Assembly: GCA_014240285.1 (NCBI GenBank) | Contig: JAAZXI010000009.1 | Location: forward strand, 1 to 37,023 | From: Methanobacteriota archaeon | GTDB lineage: Archaea; Thermoplasmatota; Poseidoniia; Poseidoniales; Thalassarchaeaceae | Reading direction: 5' to 3' | Length of the DNA: 37,023 nt | Shown: positions 17,574 through 26,184 of the stretch, piece after piece | Numbering within the stretch: the stretch's first letter is position 1 | Layout of the letters: every line of letters begins with the position of its first letter | Made by a program: the position numbers and the translations under genes | The notes under the pieces: generated by a model | The model's input: only the letters and a program-made list of their open reading frames with translations | Told to the model about the DNA's origin: nothing | The model's database searches: none

Positions 17574-20246
17574 ATGGAACGAAACAAAATGGCAATCGCG
17601 ATAGGGGCTATGCTCCTAATGGTAAACATAGGAATGGCAGCGACTGGTTTCGTAGACGGCCTGATAGAAGGGGCAGTCGCGGACCAAATTGCTGAGTCAT
17701 ACGATGAACAATCCGACTTCGATGAGGAATGGCACGTATCTACTGCAGAGCGTGTATACTTCGCCAACTCGTTAACCGACCAATCCGCTCTAGAATCAGA
17801 CAATCCGGCTGATGCGTTCACTATGATGGGGCCGTTCATCTATGAGGTCACGACGACTCGTGAAATCTTAGAGTTCGATTCTGAGGGCGGTTCGATGACT
17901 TACTCAGAATACGATGTCTTCGAGTGGTGCGAGAACTGCACATGGACTGACGAGGGTGGAACTGCACACGAATCGGCCTCCGGCGACACCAACATCACCA
18001 ATGTGAACATACTTTGGAACACCCAAAGGATTGGTGGAATGGGTGGTGCCACTGGTGGCATATTCTATGGCGAGACCTTTGCCAAGGCAATGTTCGCATC
18101 CGGCATGGTGGAGTTCGACCTAGCAAACAGAGCTCCCAGCATCTGGGCATCCGAGGAAATTGACCTGATGGTACCCGGGGCATCGGCGGCACTTCAGCAA
18201 GCTGGGTACGATGAGGCGACTGCTGACGCCATGGCACCTGCGGTCGTGCTCAGAGGGGCATACGACAATTGGCTCGCGCAGAGCGGAGCCAGTGATGCGA
18301 ATCCTGACTTCGCGGCATCGGCTCAGAGCATTCTCTACGATGCTGTGGATCCTTCCACGGGGATTTGTATCGCTATAACCTGCGACTTGGGGCCCGTGCT
18401 TGTAGCGGGAATGGGGGAGCCTAGCGAGATATCTACTCCTGCACGGGCTGCACTATTCGGTTACGGTAGCACCGACCCGGCAGTCCTCACGCACATGGAC
18501 TGGGCCGTTTACGCACTTGCTGGGACGACTTTTGCCGCAAACGGCGGTGGTGCTGAAATAAACAATCAGACCCCTCAACTACGAGAGCGTTTCCACGAAG
18601 TCAGTGGCATCGATATTACCACCCCTGAGACCTTGGATAACCTGCTTTTCGACCCCAATGTGGGGATGATGGGGTCCTTTGAGATAAGTGGCATTCCACT
18701 CCCAGGGATGGTCGTCGGTTTGTTGCTTCCACTTCAGTCAGGCAACTACTATGACGCCATGGTAACCTACAATCTGGGTCTGCTGACCATATCAACCCTC
18801 GCGGATTATGTCGAACCGTGGGTCGGACTCGGAGTCACCGGGGCCCCTAGGGATTTCGAACAGATTCTGATGGGTGGCGAGGGCACAATAAACTCCGAGC
18901 AATGGTGGCATGCCGCCTTCGGAAGCGCGGACCCCTTGACCGGAGAGTACATTCCGATTGGACTCAACCGAGAACAGTTCGCTGGTATGGCAGACCTTAG
19001 TGCGGAGAAGTCGAGCTTCATACTCACTGATCCTGTCATCGGCCTCAAGTCATCTTTCCCAGCGGCGTTCATGTATGGTGAACTATCTGGGATGTCGCTG
19101 CCTGATTGGGAAGGGAATCAGCACGTTTGGGATGATGCTTACGTGGGCGCACTATACGGAATCTCCGATGACGCTGCACACGCCTTGAGAGACTGGGTCT
19201 ACAATTTCTACTTCGACACCGTGATGCCGGTGCTGCTGAACTTCGTGACGGGGAACGAGGAATTCACCACACAGCCCGTGAACAACTGGCTGTATGGTTG
19301 GAACGATGCCGTCAACACATACTTCGGTTTCTTCCCATGGGTGAGCCTAGAGACCAATGAAACATACTACGGTTCTGATGGCATAAGCACTGGTGACAGA
19401 TCGGTGTACCAGATGAGCATCTCAGGAGATAATATCGGCCAGAGGCTATCTCAGGGTTACATCAACTCCGATGGCGATGGGGCATGCGACTACGATTATG
19501 ATGCGGATGGCGAATTCATAGGCTACGAACTACCATGCGAAGCTAACCAAACCTACGGGATGACAGAGCACTTACCATGGCGCGCCCCTCATCGAGAGGA
19601 TGCTGCATTAGGTCTGCTGTCAGACCATGTTGGCAACCCGGAGACGGTAGTTGCTGGGACAGCTGGGTCTATTGCGGATGCAGATGCTTCGTTCGACTAC
19701 AATCTGATTGGCTATTCCATCGGTCACTCAGTTGTTGGAGAAGAGACGACATACAAGGGAATTGCAATGACCGATCACTCAATAGTTCTGGATCCTGCCC
19801 AAAATCAGATTCAGGGTAAATTGATTGGCTCAGATACCTTTGTCGATGCGATACCAGGTGCACTTCCAATTTACTTTGGGGCCAACATCGACATGAAAGT
19901 CGAGCCTATCACTAATGCAATAATGTACGGAAAGGTCGAAGCAAAATTCTACCTAGATTTGCGAGGCCCGGGTTCAATGAACCCGGACTTCGGCTTCGGT
20001 TCTACAGATGTCGTGCCAGTTTTCGAGATTCATGTGTTCAGTGATATCCCTGATGATGGTGCTGAGTCTTTCCGTGGAAGCGTGAGCGACAACCTAGGCC
20101 CTATGGGATGGACTAACTTCGGCGGGGACGCCGGGGCGCCTCTCTCCTACGTGACCTATGCCATAGCACTGTTCTATGTCGCTGGAATAGGACTTCTGAC
20201 ATACGGAGTCAGTGGGGTCAGTGACTCCAAGGACGACGAAGAGTAG
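17574..20246 (+). CDS. CD36/LIMP-2 (scavenger receptor class B)-like membrane protein with two terminal TM helices (track start GTG 17565; ATG 17574 preferred)
   Basis: N-TM AIAIGAMLLMVNIGMAATG; GLIEGAVADQIAES...DEEW...ERVYFANSLTD...NPADAFTMMGPFIYEVTTTREILEFDSEGGSMTYSEYDVFEW; near the C-terminus DTFVDAIPGALPIYFGANIDMKVEPI; C-TM YAIALFYVAGIGLLTYGV. Confidence 0.65.
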   Translation: MERNKMAIAIGAMLLMVNIGMAATGFVDGLIEGAVADQIAESYDEQSDFDEEWHVSTAERVYFANSLTDQSALESDNPADAFTMMGPFIYEVTTTREILEFDSEGGSMTYSEYDVFEWCENCTWTDEGGTAHESASGDTNITNVNILWNTQRIGGMGGATGGIFYGETFAKAMFASGMVEFDLANRAPSIWASEEIDLMVPGASAALQQAGYDEATADAMAPAVVLRGAYDNWLAQSGASDANPDFAASAQSILYDAVDPSTGICIAITCDLGPVLVAGMGEPSEISTPARAALFGYGSTDPAVLTHMDWAVYALAGTTFAANGGGAEINNQTPQLRERFHEVSGIDITTPETLDNLLFDPNVGMMGSFEISGIPLPGMVVGLLLPLQSGNYYDAMVTYNLGLLTISTLADYVEPWVGLGVTGAPRDFEQILMGGEGTINSEQWWHAAFGSADPLTGEYIPIGLNREQFAGMADLSAEKSSFILTDPVIGLKSSFPAAFMYGELSGMSLPDWEGNQHVWDDAYVGALYGISDDAAHALRDWVYNFYFDTVMPVLLNFVTGNEEFTTQPVNNWLYGWNDAVNTYFGFFPWVSLETNETYYGSDGISTGDRSVYQMSISGDNIGQRLSQGYINSDGDGACDYDYDADGEFIGYELPCEANQTYGMTEHLPWRAPHREDAALGLLSDHVGNPETVVAGTAGSIADADASFDYNLIGYSIGHSVVGEETTYKGIAMTDHSIVLDPAQNQIQGKLIGSDTFVDAIPGALPIYFGANIDMKVEPITNAIMYGKVEAKFYLDLRGPGSMNPDFGFGSTDVVPVFEIHVFSDIPDDGAESFRGSVSDNLGPMGWTNFGGDAGAPLSYVTYAIALFYVAGIGLLTYGVSGVSDSKDDEE

Positions 20247-20252
20247 GGTGAA

Positions 20253-20271
20253 CAGCCGGCTTTGCCGGCTG
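20253..20271. repeat. Perfect hairpin-forming inverted repeat (8-bp arms, 3-nt loop) just after the CD36-like gene
   Basis: CAGCCGGC-TTT-GCCGGCTG, followed by the palindrome GCGGGCCCGC (20271-20280). Confidence 0.85.
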
Positions 20272-20323
20272 CGGGCCCGCGTGCACGAAGGGTTGAACCC
20301 ATGTCGGCGGGCAGCATCTCCCC

Positions 20324-23300
20324 ATGAGTGGTCGGTCTCGACGTAGTGCAGCGGGCCTCTCATTGGCTATTCTAGTACTGATGTCACTGTCGCCGGTCTT
20401 GATTGATGGGCTTAGCGAATCAACACCTGCCAGAAGCGCCTCCGATCGCTCCACAAATTGCTCGGTAGTGTGCATCAACGAGATGATGACAAATGCTGAC
20501 GGCTCCGATCAGGGAGTATTTCCGGATGGCGAATGGGTCGAACTGCACAACTCCGGATCGATTGGAGTCAGTCTTGAAAACTGGTTCCTTGAGGACATCG
20601 GGGGCTGGGTGCACCCAATCGACGCAGGAACTTGGGTTGACTTCGACCAGCTCGCTACTCCCTATGTCTTGACGGCTGGCTCGTATGCCATCATCGCCGA
20701 GAACGAGATTGGCACCTTGCGCCTGAACAATGCCGGCGAGACCCTGTATCTCAAGGACGCCGGAGGTACTGTGGTTCATACTGCGACCTCAGGCGAGGCC
20801 TCCAACGGAGTCTCGAAGATACCTAATCCCTCAGATCCGAATATGGACTGGATAGACTCTGAGGAGAACACTCCGGGAGCCGAGAACTCTGAGACTACGG
20901 GGGGCGGTGGAGGAGAGGTGGGATCGACCCCTGCTGACCTTACTCGCGTCATGGCGATGCCGAGTGAAGCCGAGGTGACTGGCCTCCACATCAACTCCTT
21001 AGGCAATCTGTTTGTCAACGCAATGCATCCAGACGACGCCAACTACAAGGCGACGGTTGGAGTTGTCAACGGAGTTGATTGGAACAACCTCCCCGAAGTA
21101 GTGCCTGAACTTAGCATATCGAGCAGTGAGTGGGACATCTGGCACGGCATCAGAGTATCCATCGGAGACTATCAGGTACTGTTGCAGAGTGGGGATCAAC
21201 TTTCTGAAGGAGGGGTAGCCGGTGGCATCTACGCTGCTGATGACGGAGAGCTGTTGTTTACCAGTGAAAAGCCGGACTTCAATGCATTCGTGCCGCTAAA
21301 CCAGCAAGGCACCAGGGGGTACCTGTACACAACTTGGGAGAGTCGTCCTGCGGGAGTCAGTCAACTCCTGATAGAATGGGACGATGATACTGGCCAATGG
21401 GAAGTCCAAGGTGGGATGATGCAGGATCTCAGCGGAATGAATGGTGGATGGGTGCTCTGCTTCGGCTCGATGAGCCCCTGGGGAACTCCTTTGCTTTCCG
21501 AGGAGCTTTACTTCGCAGACACAGAGAACTGGAACAACCCTAGTTACAACTACCACTACAACCAGCAGGAACTGGCGGATTACCTCGGATACTACCCTAA
21601 TCCCTACGACTACGGATGGATAGTGGAGATTGAGAACGCTGCAACCGCATCGCCCATTTTCAACAAGCACATGGCGATGGGGAGGTTTTCTCACGAGAAT
21701 GCTCAGGTGATGCCGGATGAGAGGACTGTCTACTTGACAGACGACGAGTACGGCACAGTACTGTTCAAATTCATCGCTGACACAGCCGGCGACCTCAGTG
21801 CAGGTACTCTCTACGCAGCCAAGGTAACACAGGACTCCGGTAGCGACCCTTCTACCACAGGGTTCGATGTTGATTGGGTTGAGATGGCATCCTCGAGCAA
21901 TTCAGTAGTCGGGGGTTGGGTAGATGAGTACGACGGAATCACAACCTCTGACTATGTCGCAGGCGAGAACTCATACATCACTGAAGAGGAGATCAACGCA
22001 TGGGCCGAAGAACGATTGAATGAGGACTTGGATGGGGATGGCGAGATAGAATCGACTGTCGATGATAGGGTCGCCTTCCTAGAGTCTCGAAAGGCGGCCG
22101 GGGCCATCGGAGGAACTGATGAGTGGAACAAGATGGAGGGAGTTGTGTTCAACCCGGAGGCACCGGGTTATCTGTACCTAGCAATGTCTGACGTGCGCTA
22201 CGACATGAGCGATGGCGAGGGCGACATCGGGCTCTCAGAGAACCGTTGCGGTGTCGTATATAGGATGCCAGTGGAAGATGGGTGGGGAGTAAGTAGAATC
22301 GAGCCAGTGATTGCTGGAGGGCCCTATTCTTCGGGAGAATGCGATGTGAACAATATGGCTGGACCGGACAACCTCGCCGTCCTAGACGATGGCAGAGTTC
22401 TGGTGGCTGAAGACACAGGTAAGCACGACAACAACATGCTGTGGCTGTGGGACCCTCCCGTCGAGCCGACCGAGTGGGACGGCGAATACAGCCTGAAGTT
22501 CACTCGTATCATGCCTGCAGAAGTCCCGGATCGAGACAATGACTGGTTTGAGATTACCAACACGGGTGAAACCGCGATCAGTCTGGCCGGATGGACCATC
22601 GAGCGCATACGCTCAACTGACCCTTGGATTTCCATGGTCAATGACCTGACCATCGGCGCCGGCGCGTCGGTGGTGCTGACGGAGAATCCGGCCAACCTCC
22701 TAGCGGACGGAGGCATAGCAGCACTGGACGGAAACGTCGTCCTGAACAATATGCCCTGGCTGGTCGACTCAGGTAGCGCGCTGCAACTGAAGGCGCCTGA
22801 TGGAACGGTAGTCGATGCCATCGCCTTCGGTGGAGGGATTGCTGATATTGACGGATGGCAAGGCGGGGCCGTATCGGTCCCAGGAGATGGTTCGCCCGGA
22901 CTCATTCTGATGCGAGGCTCCGGATGCGGTGACTACCCCGACACCGACTCGGGAGCTGACTGGGAGCAGAGGTGGATACGCATCGGCGCATCGACGTTCT
23001 GCGACGGCGGGCACTTCACGACCGAGACTGATTCGACTGCGTCTGCCTCGATCGGCCCGGACTCGGCGTTCAACGATCTCATACAGTGGATTGCCGAAGC
23101 CGAGGACTCGATACACCTGCATGTATACCAGTTCATGAGTCCAGATTTGACTCACGCCCTTCTGGATGCCATTGGCAGGGGTGTCGAGGTCACGCTGCTG
23201 CTCGAGGAGGGCATTCTCGACGGCAGTAGCACAGTGAACAACCAGAGAGGGCATGCACAGGCTCTGCACGATGCTGGAGGCAATGTCCTCTGGATGGAGG

Positions 23301-24907
23301 ACCCGACGCTGATTAGCTCACCCTACACGTATATCCACAGTAAGGTGGCGGTGAGGGATGCCGAGAGTGTCTGGATCTCGTCGGGCAACTGGAAGGATAC
23401 CAGTGTCCCTCCCGATGGAGTTGGCAATCGGGAGTGGTCGGTAATCTTGAATTCGGAGACCGCCGCCCAGCTAGTACTCTCCAGAATGGCTTGGGATGAG
23501 AATCCCCAGCACCTGCACATTTCACCTCACTCTTCCCGGCACTCCCCTACGTTTGACTGGACCCTAGACGAGGCCAGCCACGATGGTACCGTGACTCCTA
23601 CTCCTACTCATCAAGGGCCCTTTGAGGTCCAGCTGATGACCTGTCCCGACGACTGCATCGATGGCATAGTCGGTATGCTCGGTTCAGCAGAGACTTCGAT
23701 TGAGCTATCAGTGCAGTATCTCGACCTCGACTGGTACTGGGGCTTCGGAGATAATCCAATCATAGCAGCGTTGCACGATGCTGCGCTACGTGGGGTAAGC
23801 ATCCGGCTGATGCTGAACGGCTACTACGCCGAGTGGGATGAGGAGATTCGAGATACTATCCACATGTTCAACACCGATTGGAACGCCACCGAAGGGCTTG
23901 ATACGACGGCGCGGCTGATGGCGTACTCCAACAGTATCGTCAAACTGCATAACAAGGGTGCGATAATCGATGGCGAGAGTGTCCTAGTGGGAAGCATGAA
24001 CTGGGGCTCAAGCGCAGCCCTACGCAATCGGGAGATGGGTGTGCTCATCCACCATGACGGTCTTGCTGCAGAGTATCTCTCCTCCTTTGAGGAGGACTGG
24101 GGGCGACTCGATTCGACAACTGACTCAGACGGCGATTTGATGCCGGACGTGTGGGAAGCACAATTCGGACTCAACAGGCACTCGGCGGCTGTACTAGGGA
24201 CCGCTCTCAGCGAGCAGTCGCTCGACCCTGATGAGGACGGCCTGAACAACCTCGAGGAATTCCAGCTCAACGGCAACCCTCTCTCTAACGACACTGATGG
24301 TGACTGTATACCCGACGGCGAGGAGTCGGCCTTCGCCCAAAGTGTGCTTCGTTCTCCCTCTTTCGCCATGATTTCAGGGGACGTAGATGAGAACGGCGTT
24401 CCCGACGGAGAGCAGCATGGCTGTCAGACCATCGTGGATGTCGGCGGAGAAGGCGATGGAGAAGGCGGTAGCGAGGGAGAAGGGAACGGCTCTGAAGAGG
24501 AAGATGGACCGAGCGGGGGCATCCTGAACATCAGAGATGATCCTCTGTCGCGACCGGGCGCGACGTTTCTGTTCTGGCTGATGGTGATATCTACGATATC
24601 ACTGGCATTAGCCGGTGCCTCAATGTTCTTGCAACCTCGCAAAGGTACCGGCGAGGTTCTGGTCGATGACTCCGGTTACAGGTTCGATGACCCTGATGCC
24701 CATATGGCGATTCTCAAGGGAACCAGTTTCGACGAGGGAGCAGAGGATGCTCGTGCTCGCACCGAGGGGCGCGACGACGGCTCGCACGGGTCCATCCGAA
24801 TGGATGGTTTCGGATTCGAATCTGCCACGCGAGACGAGGTCCAGTGGATGCTCGACCAGGGCCATACAATCGAAGAGGTGAGGGCCGAGCTCGGAGAGGA
24901 GGAGTGA
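20324..24907 (+). CDS. Secreted multidomain enzyme: lamin-tail domain, PhoX/DUF839-like phosphatase, lamin-tail domain, tandem-HKD phospholipase D, TSP3-like repeats, C-terminal TM and cytoplasmic tail
   Basis: 1527 aa. PhoX-like: CFGSMSPWGTPLLSEE, GRFSHENAQVMPDERTVYLTDDEYGTVLFKF, EGVVFNPEAPGYLYLAMSDV, GPDNLAVLDDGRVLVAEDTG. PLD: HSKVAVRDAESVWISSGNW and HNKGAIIDGESVLVGSMNWG. Lamin-tail: INEMMTNADGSDQGVFPDGEWVELHNSG and TRIMPAEVPDRDNDWFEITNTG. TM FLFWLMVISTISLALAGASMF. Confidence 0.88.
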   Translation: MSGRSRRSAAGLSLAILVLMSLSPVLIDGLSESTPARSASDRSTNCSVVCINEMMTNADGSDQGVFPDGEWVELHNSGSIGVSLENWFLEDIGGWVHPIDAGTWVDFDQLATPYVLTAGSYAIIAENEIGTLRLNNAGETLYLKDAGGTVVHTATSGEASNGVSKIPNPSDPNMDWIDSEENTPGAENSETTGGGGGEVGSTPADLTRVMAMPSEAEVTGLHINSLGNLFVNAMHPDDANYKATVGVVNGVDWNNLPEVVPELSISSSEWDIWHGIRVSIGDYQVLLQSGDQLSEGGVAGGIYAADDGELLFTSEKPDFNAFVPLNQQGTRGYLYTTWESRPAGVSQLLIEWDDDTGQWEVQGGMMQDLSGMNGGWVLCFGSMSPWGTPLLSEELYFADTENWNNPSYNYHYNQQELADYLGYYPNPYDYGWIVEIENAATASPIFNKHMAMGRFSHENAQVMPDERTVYLTDDEYGTVLFKFIADTAGDLSAGTLYAAKVTQDSGSDPSTTGFDVDWVEMASSSNSVVGGWVDEYDGITTSDYVAGENSYITEEEINAWAEERLNEDLDGDGEIESTVDDRVAFLESRKAAGAIGGTDEWNKMEGVVFNPEAPGYLYLAMSDVRYDMSDGEGDIGLSENRCGVVYRMPVEDGWGVSRIEPVIAGGPYSSGECDVNNMAGPDNLAVLDDGRVLVAEDTGKHDNNMLWLWDPPVEPTEWDGEYSLKFTRIMPAEVPDRDNDWFEITNTGETAISLAGWTIERIRSTDPWISMVNDLTIGAGASVVLTENPANLLADGGIAALDGNVVLNNMPWLVDSGSALQLKAPDGTVVDAIAFGGGIADIDGWQGGAVSVPGDGSPGLILMRGSGCGDYPDTDSGADWEQRWIRIGASTFCDGGHFTTETDSTASASIGPDSAFNDLIQWIAEAEDSIHLHVYQFMSPDLTHALLDAIGRGVEVTLLLEEGILDGSSTVNNQRGHAQALHDAGGNVLWMEDPTLISSPYTYIHSKVAVRDAESVWISSGNWKDTSVPPDGVGNREWSVILNSETAAQLVLSRMAWDENPQHLHISPHSSRHSPTFDWTLDEASHDGTVTPTPTHQGPFEVQLMTCPDDCIDGIVGMLGSAETSIELSVQYLDLDWYWGFGDNPIIAALHDAALRGVSIRLMLNGYYAEWDEEIRDTIHMFNTDWNATEGLDTTARLMAYSNSIVKLHNKGAIIDGESVLVGSMNWGSSAALRNREMGVLIHHDGLAAEYLSSFEEDWGRLDSTTDSDGDLMPDVWEAQFGLNRHSAAVLGTALSEQSLDPDEDGLNNLEEFQLNGNPLSNDTDGDCIPDGEESAFAQSVLRSPSFAMISGDVDENGVPDGEQHGCQTIVDVGGEGDGEGGSEGEGNGSEEEDGPSGGILNIRDDPLSRPGATFLFWLMVISTISLALAGASMFLQPRKGTGEVLVDDSGYRFDDPDAHMAILKGTSFDEGAEDARARTEGRDDGSHGSIRMDGFGFESATRDEVQWMLDQGHTIEEVRAELGEEE

Positions 24908-26184
24908 TGTCCGAGGCAATCCGTGACCTCATTCAAGGCGTCGTTGACGGCTCACTCTCTGATGACGAGTTGACTGATTGGCTGCGCGGAGTCTGCGACG
25001 AGGGACTCACGGAACCCGAGACAATCGCCCTCACCAAGGAGATGAGGGACTCGGGTGATGTCCTTGAATGGGGCTCTGAGATTTCTGGGTTGATAGTCGA
25101 CAAGCACTCGACCGGAGGGGTTGGCGACAAGGTGTCGCTCGTGCTCGCCCCCGCTCTGGCCGCATGCGGACTGTTGGTGCCGATGATCTCGGGGCGGGGG
25201 CTCGGTCACACCGGAGGAACGCTGGACAAGTTGGAGAGCATTCCTGGACTCAAGGTCAAGATGGATGCTGAAGGCATTCGCCAACAGGTCGAGAGCATCG
25301 GTGTTGCGATGGTCGGACAGAGTGATGCTCTGGTCCCGGCCGACCGCCGGATGTATGCGCTTCGAGATGTGACCGGAACAGTCGCATCGATTCCCCTGAT
25401 TACCTCCTCCATTGTATCCAAGAAGGCGGCAGAGGGGCTTTCGGCGCTGGTACTAGATGTCAAGTTCGGTCGCGCCGCCTTCATGGTTGAGCGCGAGCGG
25501 GCTGTGGAGTTGGCGCGCTCGATGGTCAATGCTGCCAACGGCATGGGCATTCACACCACAGCGGTGCTCACTTCGATGGATTACCCAGTGGGCTGTGCCA
25601 TCGGCAACTCGCTGGAAGTCCTCGAGAGTGTCGAGACGTTGTGCGGAAGCGGCCCCGATGACCTCGAGGAGCTAGTCTGCGTGCAAGGAGGCCTTCTGCT
25701 GCATGCCACCGGAATGGCCGAAGACGCCCAGACCGGTGCAGTGATGATTCACGACAGCCTGCAAGACGGTTCTGCCTTCGAGCGTTTCCGCGAGATGGTC
25801 AAGGCCCAAGGAGGTGATACTTCGATATTCGAAAGCGACGCAACGCTGATGCGCGGACTTGGTCTTATGGACCCGGATCTAAACACTACTGAACTGTCAG
25901 TGGGTAACACGGGCTGGGTCGAGGATATCGACGCCATGGCGATAGCTAGGGTCTGCTTGGGATTAGGTGCCGGGCGAGCCAGATTGGGTGACTCCGTAGA
26001 CCACTCTGTGGGGGCAATACTCGAGGTGCAAGTAGGAGATCGCCTAGAGGAGGGTGAGCCGTGGATGGTTCTGTACCACCGCGATGAAGTAGACAGGGGT
26101 ACGATAGAGGGGTTGCTTGGGTCGATTACCCTATCCGATGAAGAAGTCAGGCCCGAATCGCGAATCGAGGAGGTGTTTGATTGA
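24907..26184 (+). CDS. deoA: Thymidine/pyrimidine-nucleoside phosphorylase, DeoA-like (track start 24844; the ATG overlapping the upstream TGA is more likely)
   Basis: 425 aa from MSEAIRDLIQGV; DKHSTGGVGDKVSLVLAPALAACG, SGRGLGHTGGTLDKLESIPG, LVLDVKFGRAAFM. Confidence 0.93.
   Translation: MSEAIRDLIQGVVDGSLSDDELTDWLRGVCDEGLTEPETIALTKEMRDSGDVLEWGSEISGLIVDKHSTGGVGDKVSLVLAPALAACGLLVPMISGRGLGHTGGTLDKLESIPGLKVKMDAEGIRQQVESIGVAMVGQSDALVPADRRMYALRDVTGTVASIPLITSSIVSKKAAEGLSALVLDVKFGRAAFMVERERAVELARSMVNAANGMGIHTTAVLTSMDYPVGCAIGNSLEVLESVETLCGSGPDDLEELVCVQGGLLLHATGMAEDAQTGAVMIHDSLQDGSAFERFREMVKAQGGDTSIFESDATLMRGLGLMDPDLNTTELSVGNTGWVEDIDAMAIARVCLGLGAGRARLGDSVDHSVGAILEVQVGDRLEEGEPWMVLYHRDEVDRGTIEGLLGSITLSDEEVRPESRIEEVFD

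Noticed and set aside
19968-19986. CCGGGTTCA-A-TGAACCCGG inverted repeat inside the CD36-like gene
   Set aside because: 9-bp arms within coding sequence (GPGSMNPDFG); plausible chance occurrence in this composition, no further support.
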